Notes: generated by a model not told the origin, from the letters alone. DNA of 64,000 nt from an uncultured Lachnospiraceae bacterium (GCA_949502235.1 CATBDC010000018.1:1-64000), one strand, 5' to 3'. Counted from the first letter of the stretch, positions 34,301-43,888 are shown. A program made the numbers and translations.

Positions 34301-36526
34301 ATGGCTATGGGGATCGTATTTCATGAGAGGACAAAGGAGTTTCATTTATATAACCAGGATATCAGCTATATTTTAGGAGTTTTACAGAACGGACACCTGG
34401 GACAGATTTATTACGGAAAGCGCATCCATGAAGCAGAAAGTTTCCAGCATCTGATTGAGTATGGCATAAAAGATATGGCGCCCTGCGCGTTTGAGGGGAA
34501 CCGTCTGTTTTCAATGGAATATTTAAGACAGGAATACCCTTCCTACGGGAGAGGAGATATGAGATATCCGGCTTATGAGCTCCAACAGACGGACGGAAGC
34601 CGGGTGTCAGAATTTACCTATGAAGGGCACAGTGTTCTTAAAGGGAAAAAGAAGCTCAAGGGCCTGCCTGCAGTCTACGTGGAGGATGAAAGTGAGGCGG
34701 AGACTTTGGAGGTGTTTCTAAGGGATGATGTGACAGAGACAAAGCTGATTTTGTCTTACACGATTTTCAAGGATTTTCCGGTTATATGCAGAAACGCCCT
34801 ATTCAGTCACGAAGGCAGCGAGCCGGTTGTGCTGAAAAATGCCATGAGCTTTAGTATTGATTTTCCTGATGCGGATTACGATATGGTAACCCTTACCGGA
34901 GCCTGGGCGAGGGAGCGGTACATAAAAGCCCATCCGCTACATGAGGGGATACAAGCCGTATACAGTATGCGCGGCCACAGCAGCCATCAGTTTAATCCGT
35001 TTTTTGCCCTTAAGAAGCATGAGACAACGGAGCATACAGGGGAGGCAGCAGGCTTCAGCCTGATATACAGCGGCAATTTTATAGGACAGGTGAATGTGGA
35101 CACCTTCGGGGTGGCAAGGGCTATGGCAGGAATTCATCCGGAAGGCTTCGCGTGGACCTTGGAGAAGGGCGAAAGCTTTCAGACTCCGGAGGCGGTTCTG
35201 GTCTATTCACAGGAGGGATTAAATGGCATGAGCCAGGTTTTCCACAGGCTGTACAGGACGAGACTGGCAAGAGGAAAATGGCGGGATATGGAGCGCCCGG
35301 TTGTCATTAACAGCTGGGAGGCGGTTTTCATGGATTTTACTGAGGATAAGATTCTAAACATTGCCAGGACAGCGAAGGAGCTGGGTGTGGAGATGATGGT
35401 TCTTGACGATGGATGGTTTGGGAAGAGAGATGATGATACATCCTCCCTTGGAGACTGGTATCCGAATCCAGGTAAGCTTCCCGGAGGGATTAAGGGGCTT
35501 TCAGAGAAGATTGAGAGACTTGGAATGAAGCTCGGGCTCTGGATTGAGCCAGAGATGATAAGCAGAAACAGCGAGCTGTACAGAAAGCATCCTGACTGGC
35601 TTATCGGTGTGCCCTACCGCCCCATGTGCCACGGAAGAAATCAGTATGTACTGGATTTTTCAAAGAAAGAGGTTGTGGAAGGAATAGGAGATGCAATTAC
35701 GGCCGTGCTTAATGGCGCGGGAGTTTCTTATATTAAATGGGATATGAACAGAAGTATTTCAGAAGCCTTTTCAAGAAACCAGGGGCCGAAGGAGCAGGGA
35801 AAGCTGTTTCATAAATATGTGCTGGGGGTATACCAGCTGTATGAGAGGCTTAGAAGGGAGTTTCCGGACATTCTTTTTGAATCCTGTGCAAGCGGCGGGG
35901 CCAGGTTTGACCCAGGTATGCTGTATTATGCCCCCCAGTGCTGGACTTCGGACAATACGGATGCCATAGAGCGTATCCGGATTCAGTACGGAACATCAGT
36001 TGTTTATCCTCTAAGCTCTATGGGGTGTCATGTGTCGGCCGTGCCCAACCACCAGACCTTCAGGAACACACCCCTTAAGACACGGGCAGATGTGGCATAT
36101 TTTGGATGCTTCGGATATGAAATGGATTTAAATGTCCTGACAGATGAGGAAAAGCAGGAAATAAAGGAGCAAATATACTTTTATAAAAAGTATAGAAGGC
36201 TGATAGCAGAAGGAAGGTTTTACCGTCTGTTAAGCCCCTTTGAAGGGGATGAGGCGGCCTGGATGGTTGTATCAGAGGATAAGAAGACGGTCCTGGCAGC
36301 GTATTACAGGATGCGCCAGCCTTCCAACGCACCGTATAAAAGGCTGCGCTTAAAAGGGCTTGAGGAGGGCGCAAGATACTGCATTGAGGGAAGAGAAGGA
36401 AGCTGGTTCGGCGATGAGCTTATGTATACGGGAATGGTGATTTCTGACTATGCCTGCGGCATCCGTCCCGATACAACGAGACAGGGGGATTACCAGTCAA
36501 GAATTTTTATTTTAAAAAAGCTATAG
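34301..36526 (+). CDS. Alpha-galactosidase, glycoside hydrolase family 36
   Basis: A 741-residue GH36 enzyme of the tetrameric bacterial type. DDGWFGKRDDD opens the barrel, IKWDMNRSISE holds the nucleophile (Asp near 481), and CWTSDNTDAIERI holds the acid/base (Asp near 551); SCASGGARFDPGML is also typical. It has no signal peptide and acts in the cytoplasm on raffinose-family or galactomannan oligomers. It is 14 bases after the PLP gene and 10 bases before the oxidoreductase gene. Confidence 0.96.
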   Translation: MAMGIVFHERTKEFHLYNQDISYILGVLQNGHLGQIYYGKRIHEAESFQHLIEYGIKDMAPCAFEGNRLFSMEYLRQEYPSYGRGDMRYPAYELQQTDGSRVSEFTYEGHSVLKGKKKLKGLPAVYVEDESEAETLEVFLRDDVTETKLILSYTIFKDFPVICRNALFSHEGSEPVVLKNAMSFSIDFPDADYDMVTLTGAWARERYIKAHPLHEGIQAVYSMRGHSSHQFNPFFALKKHETTEHTGEAAGFSLIYSGNFIGQVNVDTFGVARAMAGIHPEGFAWTLEKGESFQTPEAVLVYSQEGLNGMSQVFHRLYRTRLARGKWRDMERPVVINSWEAVFMDFTEDKILNIARTAKELGVEMMVLDDGWFGKRDDDTSSLGDWYPNPGKLPGGIKGLSEKIERLGMKLGLWIEPEMISRNSELYRKHPDWLIGVPYRPMCHGRNQYVLDFSKKEVVEGIGDAITAVLNGAGVSYIKWDMNRSISEAFSRNQGPKEQGKLFHKYVLGVYQLYERLRREFPDILFESCASGGARFDPGMLYYAPQCWTSDNTDAIERIRIQYGTSVVYPLSSMGCHVSAVPNHQTFRNTPLKTRADVAYFGCFGYEMDLNVLTDEEKQEIKEQIYFYKKYRRLIAEGRFYRLLSPFEGDEAAWMVVSEDKKTVLAAYYRMRQPSNAPYKRLRLKGLEEGARYCIEGREGSWFGDELMYTGMVISDYACGIRPDTTRQGDYQSRIFILKKL

Positions 36527-36536
36527 GAGGCGGGTT

Positions 36537-37826
36537 ATGAAGAAAATTGTTACATGTGCGATTGCGGGGCTTGGAAACCGCGGTAATGATGTTTATGGAA
36601 ATTATCAATTTGTAATGCCTGATGAGATGAAGGTGACGGCAGTGGCAGATCCAGTGAAAGAAAAGAGGGACGCCGCAAGAGAGCGCTATAAGCTTGAGGA
36701 GGAGAACTGCTTTGAAACGGCCGAGGAGCTCTTAAAAAGACCGAAGCTCGCGGATGTGCTGGTGATTGCCACACAGGACAGGCAGCATGTGCCCCAGGCA
36801 TTGGAGGCTCTAAAGCTCGGCTATCATGTTTTATGTGAAAAGCCTGTTTCTCCGTCTCTGGATGAGTGCAGAAGGCTCAAGGAAGCGGCGCATGAGTATA
36901 ACCGGATTGTAGCAGTTGGGCATGTCCTTCGGTATACGCCCTTTTATACAAAGGTAAAGGAGCTGATTGATTCGGGGAGAATCGGGCAGGTTGTTTCCGT
37001 TCAGGCTATGGAAAAGGTGACCTACTGGCACCAGGCCCACAGCTTTGTCAGGGGAAACTGGAGGCGCAGTGAGGAGACAAGTCCTATGATTCTGGCAAAG
37101 TGCTGCCATGACTGTGATATTTTTGTATGGCTTCTCGGCAAGAAGTGCAGGAAGGTATCCTCGTACGGCGGATTATACCTGTTCAGGCCTGAAATGGCAC
37201 CTAAGGGGGCCGCAAAGCGCTGCCTTGACGGATGTGCGGCAAAGGAAAACTGCCCGTATGACGCGGAAAAGATCTATGTAACGAATAAAAAGACCGGTGT
37301 CCGCAGCGTGGCAGAGGAAGGCAGGACCGGAGATGAAGCGTGGCCTATCTGTGTAGTATCGCCGAACAATCTGACAGAGGAAGGGGTTTATAAGGCGCTT
37401 AAGGAAGGTCCCTACGGACGCTGTGTATATGCTTGTGACAATGATGTGGTAGATCATCAGGTAGTAAATATGGAGTTTGAGGACGGCGTTACGGTGGACT
37501 TTCAGATGACAGCCTTTACAGGGCATGGCGGAAGGACGATTCATGTCTGCGGCACAAAGGGCGATATTTATGGAGATCTTAAGGATAATGAAGTTACCAT
37601 AGAGGAATTTGGAAAAGAGCCGGAGACATTTGCCACGTCAGAGGGAGACATGAGCGGACACGCAGGCGGAGATAACCGGCTGATAAGCGATTTTCTTGAG
37701 GCAGTCAGAGAAGGAGCAAACGAGGATAAATTAAAGACCGGAATTGACGTATCTATTCAGAGTCATATCATTGCGCTGGCGGCGGAGGAATCACGTTTGG
37801 CAGGCGGAAAACCGGTGGAGATTTAA
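36537..37826 (+). CDS. Gfo/Idh/MocA-family oxidoreductase with a cysteine motif
   Basis: A 429-residue protein. The N-terminal Rossmann fold (AIAGLGNRGNDVYG) and CEKPVSPS are family marks, and DGVTVDFQMTAFTGHGGR lies in the C-terminal domain. A cysteine-rich insertion (CLDGCAAKENCPYDAEKIY) is present, of the type seen in a subset of this family; it may bind metal. Members use NAD(P) to oxidise or reduce sugars, inositols or sugar derivatives. The substrate is unknown, but GH36 next to it suggests galactose- or mannose-related compounds. Confidence 0.9.
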   Translation: MKKIVTCAIAGLGNRGNDVYGNYQFVMPDEMKVTAVADPVKEKRDAARERYKLEEENCFETAEELLKRPKLADVLVIATQDRQHVPQALEALKLGYHVLCEKPVSPSLDECRRLKEAAHEYNRIVAVGHVLRYTPFYTKVKELIDSGRIGQVVSVQAMEKVTYWHQAHSFVRGNWRRSEETSPMILAKCCHDCDIFVWLLGKKCRKVSSYGGLYLFRPEMAPKGAAKRCLDGCAAKENCPYDAEKIYVTNKKTGVRSVAEEGRTGDEAWPICVVSPNNLTEEGVYKALKEGPYGRCVYACDNDVVDHQVVNMEFEDGVTVDFQMTAFTGHGGRTIHVCGTKGDIYGDLKDNEVTIEEFGKEPETFATSEGDMSGHAGGDNRLISDFLEAVREGANEDKLKTGIDVSIQSHIIALAAEESRLAGGKPVEI

Positions 37827-37882
37827 AATTGCATTCTTTGTGCAAAAGCACATTGAAAAATAAAAGAAAGAGAGGTAACATT

Positions 37883-39556
37883 ATGAAAAAGAGAGTTCTG
37901 GCAGCTATTTTGTCGGCAGTGATGGTATTTTCACTGACAGCATGCGGTGGCAGTAATTCAGAGCAGTCGTCAAAAGGAGGAGACGAAAAGTCTGACGGAG
38001 ACAGCGCAGGCACGGCCAAGGTAAGTACGGTTATGCTCACAGACCCGGACACTATGGATCCGGGACGTGCAGATGACGAGCAGAAAAACGCGATTGTTTT
38101 GGAATCTCAGGAGACACTGCTTCGTCTGATTGACGGAGTGTTAACGGAGGCAGGTGCAGAAAGCTACGAAATTTCAGAGGACGGGCTTGTTTATACGTTT
38201 CATTTAAGAGACAATAAGTATGCCGATGGAGAAGAGGTAAAGGCGCAGGATTATGTGAATTCCATCCGTAGAATTTTTGACCCCGAGGTAAACTGCCATA
38301 ATGCAGGTATCTTCTACTGCATCAAAGGCGGAGAAGACTTTAACACAGGAAAAGGTTCGAAAGAGGATGTGGGAGCAAAAGCAGTGGACGATAAGACTCT
38401 GGAGATTACTCTGGTAGAGAGTCTGCCGTATTTTCCGCAGCTTCTAACCTTCTCGAATGTGACTCCGGTGCCGGAAGCAAAGACAGAGGGCGAGAAGAAT
38501 TCCTCCTACGGCGCGACAGCAGAAGAACTGTCCCAGTGCGGGCCATTCTACATTACAGAGTGGACAAGAGGCTCCAAGGTAATTCTCAAGAAGAATCCTA
38601 ATTACTGGGATGCAGAAAATATCAAGCTGGATGAAATCGAAATGGTTCTTGCACAGGATGAGAACACAAGACAGCAGCTCTTAGACCAGGGACAGATTGA
38701 CGTGCTTAGAAACGCAAGCGCAGAGTATGTAAACCTGAAGCAGAAAGAGGTTGATGCAGGAGATATCCAGCTGATTTCAGGACCGCAGCCGAGAAATGCG
38801 TACATCTGCTTTAACAACACAGATCCGAACGGCGTATTTACAAACGAAAAAATTCGTAAGGCATTTGCAATCGCATTTGACAGAGACGCATATGCAGAGC
38901 AGGTATTAAAGAAAAATAAAGCTGCTGACGGAGAGATTCCTCCAGGAACAGCAATTGGTGAGGATATTTTCCGTGATCTTTATGAAGGACCTATGGACGA
39001 ACTCTTAAGCCAGGATGCAAAGAAGCTTCTTGAAGAAGGACTTAAGGAAATCGGCAAGGAGGGCGAAACCTTAGAGATTACCTTCCTTCAGAAAAACTCT
39101 GATAATGAAACAAAGGTTGCAGCCGAGTATTATCAGGATCAGTGGCAGAAGAATCTTGGCGTAAAGGTTAATATTGAGACTGCTTCTGACAACTCTGCAT
39201 TTAATAATCAGGTATCAAAAGGACTTTACCAGGTATGTGAGACAGGATGGGGAGCAGATTATAATGACCCGATGACCTTTATGCAGTGCTATACAACAGG
39301 AGACGGAAACAATCCGGCATTCTTCTCTGACGCAGAGTATGACGAGCTTGTAAATGCATGTAAAACAGAGCAGGATCACAAGGTCCGCGCAGAAAAATTT
39401 GCTCGTGCCGAGGAGATTCTTACAGTAGAAAAATGCGGTATTTCCCCAGTAACCTTTACTTACAGCAATGTACTTGTATCGAAAAACCTTAAAGGAATTT
39501 ATGTAAACGGAGCAGGCGGACCGGCAATTGAATTCAGAGACGCATATGTTGAATAG
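37883..39556 (+). CDS. oppA: Opp-type ABC transporter substrate-binding lipoprotein
   Basis: 557 residues from the ATG at 37883, with AGAGAGG upstream; the track start at 37829 has no support. The signal peptide ends in a lipobox, FSLTACGG, so the protein is lipid-anchored outside the membrane. Then comes an SBP family 5 fold (typical ADGEEVKAQDYVNSIRRIFD). It binds peptides or oligosaccharides and delivers them to OppBCDF. A stem-loop follows, and the rest of the importer is downstream. Confidence 0.94.
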   Translation: MKKRVLAAILSAVMVFSLTACGGSNSEQSSKGGDEKSDGDSAGTAKVSTVMLTDPDTMDPGRADDEQKNAIVLESQETLLRLIDGVLTEAGAESYEISEDGLVYTFHLRDNKYADGEEVKAQDYVNSIRRIFDPEVNCHNAGIFYCIKGGEDFNTGKGSKEDVGAKAVDDKTLEITLVESLPYFPQLLTFSNVTPVPEAKTEGEKNSSYGATAEELSQCGPFYITEWTRGSKVILKKNPNYWDAENIKLDEIEMVLAQDENTRQQLLDQGQIDVLRNASAEYVNLKQKEVDAGDIQLISGPQPRNAYICFNNTDPNGVFTNEKIRKAFAIAFDRDAYAEQVLKKNKAADGEIPPGTAIGEDIFRDLYEGPMDELLSQDAKKLLEEGLKEIGKEGETLEITFLQKNSDNETKVAAEYYQDQWQKNLGVKVNIETASDNSAFNNQVSKGLYQVCETGWGADYNDPMTFMQCYTTGDGNNPAFFSDAEYDELVNACKTEQDHKVRAEKFARAEEILTVEKCGISPVTFTYSNVLVSKNLKGIYVNGAGGPAIEFRDAYVE

Positions 39557-39580
39557 TTAATGTAAAAAACAAGGTATCTG

Positions 39581-39608
39581 ACAGCGGGAGGTTTTTATCT
39601 CCCGCTGT
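39581..39608 (+). terminator. Strong intra-operon stem-loop after oppA
   Basis: ACAGCGGGAG and CTCCCGCTGT pair perfectly around 8 bases. No strong T-run follows, so it probably acts as a partial terminator or 3' mRNA stabiliser that leaves more oppA than oppB-F transcript, as is common in such operons. Confidence 0.75.
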
Positions 39609-39643
39609 ATTTAAAAGAGGACGAAACAGACAGGAGATAAGTA

Positions 39644-40597
39644 ATGGTAAAATATATTTTGAAAAAAATAATTTACATGATTGTTACACTGTGGATTATC
39701 CTGACAGTCACCTTTTTCCTTATGTATTCCATGCCGGGGGATCCGACACAGGCATCCGCAAAGGTTCTGCCGGAGGCAGTGCAGAAGAACCTGGAGGCGA
39801 AATGGGGCTTAGATAAGCCGCTTGGGGAGCAATATGTGATTTATTTGAAAAATCTGATTCATGGAAATATGGGTGAATCTTATATGACGCCGGGCCTGAC
39901 GGCAAATCAGGCTATAGAGGAACGTTTCCCGGCATCTTTGCAGCTCGGCCTGCAGGCGGTTGCAGTAAGCCTGATTCTGGGTTTGATTCTCGGAATTCTG
40001 GCTGCTTTTAATAGAGGAAAATGGATTGATTTTGTGACAATATTTATTGCAATTTTAGGAGTGTCTATTCCGAGCTTTGTATTTGCGGCGCTGCTGCAGA
40101 AATATGCCGCAGGCGGTATTTTCCCTATCATTGGATGGGTGACAGAGGGAATGGGGCTGGCTGACATATTTAAATATACGGCTCTACCTACAATGGCGGC
40201 GGCAATCAGCGGGATAGCAACCTATTCCAGATTTATGCGTTCTTCTGTTCTGGATGTGCTTGGTGCGGATTATATTCTCTTGGCAAAATCAAAGGGATGC
40301 TCCAGATTCCAGATTATCTGGCGCCATGTCATGCGCAATGCGATTACACCGATTATTTCGATTGTAGCTCCGCAGATAGCGGCAATCGTAACAGGTTCCT
40401 TTGTAATTGAAAGAATATTTTCGATACCAGGGCTTGGGCGATATTATGTTGACAGTGTAAATGGACGAGACTATCCTATGATTCTTGCAACGACATTATT
40501 TTTTTCCATGATTTTTATTATTTGCATGGTAGGAATGGATATATTGTATGCAGTTGTGGATCCGAGAGTTCGTAAGAGCATTATAGATGGAAACTAG
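39644..40597 (+). CDS. oppB: Opp-type ABC transporter permease, OppB-like
   Basis: A 317-residue membrane protein with six spans. The first span (KKIIYMIVTLWIILTVTFFLM) carries the family N-terminal pattern and MPGDPTQ follows. The EAA-type loop DYILLAKSKGCS and the GSFVIERIFSIPGLGRYYVDS end are typical of OppB/DppB. It is one half of the pore. GACAGGAG precedes the ATG, and it overlaps the coding region of the listed oppC ORF only before that gene's true start. Confidence 0.94.
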   Translation: MVKYILKKIIYMIVTLWIILTVTFFLMYSMPGDPTQASAKVLPEAVQKNLEAKWGLDKPLGEQYVIYLKNLIHGNMGESYMTPGLTANQAIEERFPASLQLGLQAVAVSLILGLILGILAAFNRGKWIDFVTIFIAILGVSIPSFVFAALLQKYAAGGIFPIIGWVTEGMGLADIFKYTALPTMAAAISGIATYSRFMRSSVLDVLGADYILLAKSKGCSRFQIIWRHVMRNAITPIISIVAPQIAAIVTGSFVIERIFSIPGLGRYYVDSVNGRDYPMILATTLFFSMIFIICMVGMDILYAVVDPRVRKSIIDGN

Positions 40598-40610
40598 GAG
40601 GTGCATAGGA

Positions 40611-41540
40611 ATGACAGATTTAAATAACAGTATGACAGAGGAGATGTTTCAGGGGCTGGGCGTGGATGAGCAGAGCTCTGAAACACTGGTGCGTCCCAGT
40701 ATTTCCTACTGGCAGGATGCAGTGAGAAGGCTGAAAAAGAACAAGATAGCAATGCTAAGCCTTTTTTTCCTGATTTTTATGATTTTGATGTGTATTTTTG
40801 CACCCTATATTTATCCCCATCCATATAACGAGCAGAATATTGCAATTACAAATCAGGGCCCCACTGCAGAACATATTTTTGGCCTGGATGACCTTGGACG
40901 CGATATTTTTGCAAGAATCTGGGTTGGAGGGAGAGTATCTCTGACAATCGGTATTGTGGGGGCTCTTGTTTCTCTTGTGGCTGGAACTTTATACGGAGGT
41001 ATCAGCGGATTCTGCGGCGGGATTGTGGATGATGTAATGATGCGTATACTGGAAATAATTGTAGGTATTCCGTACATGGTAGTTGTTATTATTGTTTCTG
41101 TATTTCTTGGGAAAGGCATGACGTCCCTTATGATAGCCCTTTGTATGACAAGCTGGACGGGGCTTGCCAGACTTGTCAGAGGAGAGATTATTGAGCTGAA
41201 GGAGAGCGAATATGTCATGGCGGCAAGAGTTCTTGGAACTCCGTCATTCCGGATAATTACAAAACATCTGATTCCAAACACGCTTAGTATTATCATTATT
41301 AATACAACGTTTTCCATTCCAAGCTTTATTTTTTCTGAAGCATTTTTGAGTTTTCTTGGCATGGGAATCCAGCCGCCTCTTACAAGCTGGGGAGCAATGG
41401 CGGCTCTTGGACAGCAGCAGATGACGTATTATCCACATGAGCTGATTTTCCCGGCTTTGGCAATTTCCGTTACGATGCTGGCGTTTAATCTTTTAGGCGA
41501 TGGGCTTCGTGATGCGTTTGATCCAAAGCTGCGCCAGTAA
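40611..41540 (+). CDS. oppC: Opp-type ABC transporter permease, OppC-like
   Basis: 309 residues from the ATG at 40611, which has AGGAGG upstream; the track start at 40587 lies within oppB. It has the OppC N-terminal extension with the second helix (VRRLKKNKIAMLSLFFLIFMI), the GLDDLGRDIFARIWVGGRVSL motif and an EAA loop (MAARVLGTPSFRIITKHLIP). Six spans in total. It pairs with OppB as the second half of the pore. Confidence 0.94.
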   Translation: MTDLNNSMTEEMFQGLGVDEQSSETLVRPSISYWQDAVRRLKKNKIAMLSLFFLIFMILMCIFAPYIYPHPYNEQNIAITNQGPTAEHIFGLDDLGRDIFARIWVGGRVSLTIGIVGALVSLVAGTLYGGISGFCGGIVDDVMMRILEIIVGIPYMVVVIIVSVFLGKGMTSLMIALCMTSWTGLARLVRGEIIELKESEYVMAARVLGTPSFRIITKHLIPNTLSIIIINTTFSIPSFIFSEAFLSFLGMGIQPPLTSWGAMAALGQQQMTYYPHELIFPALAISVTMLAFNLLGDGLRDAFDPKLRQ

Positions 41541-41554
41541 CAGGAGGTAGCAAG

Positions 41555-42586
41555 ATGAGTGAGCATTTATTAGACATTGAGAATCTGAAGGTTTCCTTTC
41601 ATACATATGCAGGAGAGGTACAGGCCGTACGGGGAGTTTCCCTTAAGGTAAACGCAGGAGAATGTATCGCGGTTGTGGGGGAATCCGGTTCGGGAAAAAC
41701 AGTAACCTCGAAGGCAGTGCTGGGATTGATTGCAGAGCCGCCGGGAGAAATCAAAAAGGACAGCCGGATTCTGTTTGAGGGAAAAAACATTCTTGATTTT
41801 ACGGAGAAGGAATGGAGAAATTTTAGAGGAAAAGACGCGGCAATGATTTTTCAGGATCCTATGACATCCTTAAATCCTACCATGAAGGTTGGAAAGCAGA
41901 TTATGGAAAGTATTCTGTTGCACAATAAGATCAGTAAACAGGAGGCAAAGGAGCGGGCAATCGAGCTCTTAAGGCAGGTAAATATCCCCAATCCGGAGGA
42001 CAGGCTGAACCAGTACCCTTACGAATTTTCCGGCGGAATGAGACAGCGGGTTGTGATTGCAATTGCATTGGCCTGCAATCCGAAGCTTATGATTGCCGAT
42101 GAGCCTACAACAGCTTTGGATGTGACGATTCAAGCTCAGATTATGAAGCTTCTTAAGGAAATTCAGAAGAAAAATAATACGGCGGTTATCATGATTACCC
42201 ATGATCTTGGCGTTGTGGCAGGTATGGCAGAGTATATTACGGTTATGTATGCGGGCTGTGTGGTTGAATCCGGAAAAGTGGAGGAAATTTTTCACAATCC
42301 TCAGCATCCCTATACAAGTGCCCTTCTTAAAGCAGTGCCGAATATGGAAAATGAAAACAAATCAGAGCTTCAGATCATACCGGGAACTCCGCCGGACCTT
42401 ATTATGCCTCCAAAGGGCTGCGGGTTTGCAAGCCGGTGTAGGTATTGTATGGGAATCTGTAAGGAACAGTCTCCTGATTTTACGCATGTGTCAGAATCAC
42501 ATAAAGCGGCGTGCTGGCTGCACCATCCGATGGCAAAGAAAGTGCTGGGGACAGAGGATATAAGGAGGGTGTTGGAAAATGAGTAA
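41555..42586 (+). CDS. oppD: Opp-type ABC transporter ATPase, OppD-like
   Basis: A 343-residue ABC ATPase. Walker A GESGSGKT, signature SGGMRQRV, Walker B LMIADEPTTALD and H-loop MITHDLGVV. The C-terminal oligopeptide/dipeptide domain has the cysteine pattern CGFASRCRYCMGIC and AACWLHH, which is a feature of the family (a 4Fe-4S site in some members). It ends overlapping the oppF start by 8 bases. Confidence 0.95.
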   Translation: MSEHLLDIENLKVSFHTYAGEVQAVRGVSLKVNAGECIAVVGESGSGKTVTSKAVLGLIAEPPGEIKKDSRILFEGKNILDFTEKEWRNFRGKDAAMIFQDPMTSLNPTMKVGKQIMESILLHNKISKQEAKERAIELLRQVNIPNPEDRLNQYPYEFSGGMRQRVVIAIALACNPKLMIADEPTTALDVTIQAQIMKLLKEIQKKNNTAVIMITHDLGVVAGMAEYITVMYAGCVVESGKVEEIFHNPQHPYTSALLKAVPNMENENKSELQIIPGTPPDLIMPPKGCGFASRCRYCMGICKEQSPDFTHVSESHKAACWLHHPMAKKVLGTEDIRRVLENE

Positions 42587-43550
42587 CGGTAATCAGGAAG
42601 TACTGGTTCATGTGAAGAACATGAAAAAATACTTTAATATAAGGAATAAAGGCGTGTTAAAAGCAGTAGACGATGTTTCTTTTGATATCTACAAGGGAGA
42701 AACACTGGGACTGGTGGGGGAGTCCGGGTGCGGGAAAACGACATGCGGACGGACGATACTTGGTTTATATCCTGTCACAGAAGGGGAAATTGAGTATGAG
42801 GGAAGAAATGTTACGAATTTTAAGAAAGGTGATCTGCCCTGGTTTAAAAAGCGCGCCCAGATGATTTTTCAGGATCCTTATGCGTCACTGGATCCCCGTA
42901 TGACTGTGGAGAGTATTATCGCGGAGGGAATGGAAAATTTCGGAATTTACCAGAAGCCGGAGGAGAGAAAAGAGAGAATCTATGAACTTCTTCAATTAGT
43001 AGGGCTTAATAAGGAGCATGCATCAAGATTTCCTCATGAATTTTCAGGAGGGCAGAGGCAGAGGATTGGTATCGCAAGGGCTTTGGCAGTTGATCCAGAG
43101 TTTATTGTATGTGATGAGCCTATCTCCGCGCTGGATGTATCCATTCAGGCGCAGGTTGTCAATCTCCTTGTGAAGCTTCAGAAGGAGCTGGGGCTTACAT
43201 ACCTCTTTATTGCCCATGACTTATCTATGGTGAAGCATATTTCCGACAGGGTGGGGGTTATGTATATGGGACATATTGTGGAGCTTGCGTCAAGCACGGA
43301 GCTGTACGCCAATCCGCAGCACCCCTATACGAAGGCGCTTTTAAGTGCAATTCCCATACCGGATCCGGAAAAAGAGAAAAATAAGGTGGTGCTTCCCTTA
43401 GAGGGAGAGGTGGGAAGCCCCATAAACTGCGGGCCGGGCTGTCGGTTTGCAAGCCGGTGCAAATATGCCACAGAGAAGTGTAAAACAGAAACGCCGGAAT
43501 TAAAGGAGATAGAAGCAGGGCATTTTGCAGCGTGTCATTTGTTTGAATAA
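42579..43550 (+). CDS. oppF: Opp-type ABC transporter ATPase, OppF-like
   Basis: A 323-residue ABC ATPase. Walker A GESGCGKTTCGRT, signature SGGQRQRIGIARAL, Walker B FIVCDEPISALD, H-loop FIAHDLSMVKHI, and the C-terminal oligopeptide domain with CRFASRCKYATEKC. It forms the nucleotide-binding pair with OppD. Its ATG lies inside the end of oppD, giving coupled translation. The operon ends here; a repeat hairpin that doubles as a terminator follows. Confidence 0.95.
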   Translation: MSNGNQEVLVHVKNMKKYFNIRNKGVLKAVDDVSFDIYKGETLGLVGESGCGKTTCGRTILGLYPVTEGEIEYEGRNVTNFKKGDLPWFKKRAQMIFQDPYASLDPRMTVESIIAEGMENFGIYQKPEERKERIYELLQLVGLNKEHASRFPHEFSGGQRQRIGIARALAVDPEFIVCDEPISALDVSIQAQVVNLLVKLQKELGLTYLFIAHDLSMVKHISDRVGVMYMGHIVELASSTELYANPQHPYTKALLSAIPIPDPEKEKNKVVLPLEGEVGSPINCGPGCRFASRCKYATEKCKTETPELKEIEAGHFAACHLFE

Positions 43551-43574
43551 TCTCATTGCTAATTAAAAGGATCA

Positions 43575-43645
43575 GGTCTGTGCATTTACTGTGCAGACCG
43601 TAAGAAAGTGTTACTGTGAACAAAGTTTGCAGTAACACTTTTATA
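43575..43645 (+). terminator. Repeat hairpins acting as terminator after oppF
   Basis: The copy of the dispersed repeat here has two hairpins: GGTCTGTGCA/TGTGCAGACC and then AAGTGTTACTGTGAAC/GTTTGCAGTAACACTT. The second is a strong stem with AAA loop and T-run, so it can end oppF; its mirror form can end the minus-strand small-protein gene. The same repeat elsewhere lacks the T-run, so termination is a role for this copy only. Confidence 0.75.
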
Positions 43646-43650
43646 TCAGC

Positions 43651-43794
43651 TCATTCCGATTTTTTGTTTTTAGCCGTAGGCTTATATTGTTCCTCACCAG
43701 ATTCAATGTAAAGTACAAAATCATTAATTTCTTTTTCAGTCCATCCGGCAGAACGTAGGCCTAAAAGCAGCCTGGCGATCTCAGTCATATTCAT
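43651..43794 (-). CDS. 47-residue small protein of unknown function
   Basis: Not in the ORF track because of its length. The minus strand reads MNMTEIARLLLGLRSAGWT, then EKEINDFVLYIESGEEQ, then a lysine-rich tail, with AGAAGGG about 11 bases upstream. A homologous frame, cut by an amber codon, lies at 13221-13343, and two such copies in one window support that it is a real gene family. It could be a HTH-like or regulatory peptide; nothing more can be said. It ends at the bidirectional hairpin after oppF. Confidence 0.7.
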   Translation of the reverse strand: MNMTEIARLLLGLRSAGWTEKEINDFVLYIESGEEQYKPTAKNKKSE

Positions 43795-43888
43795 AATTAT
43801 CACAACCCTTCTGTTAAGCAATTATAGCGTTCTGTTATTATAGTAACGCCTGCATAATTTATAGTCAAGAATGTTTGTAGAAATATCC

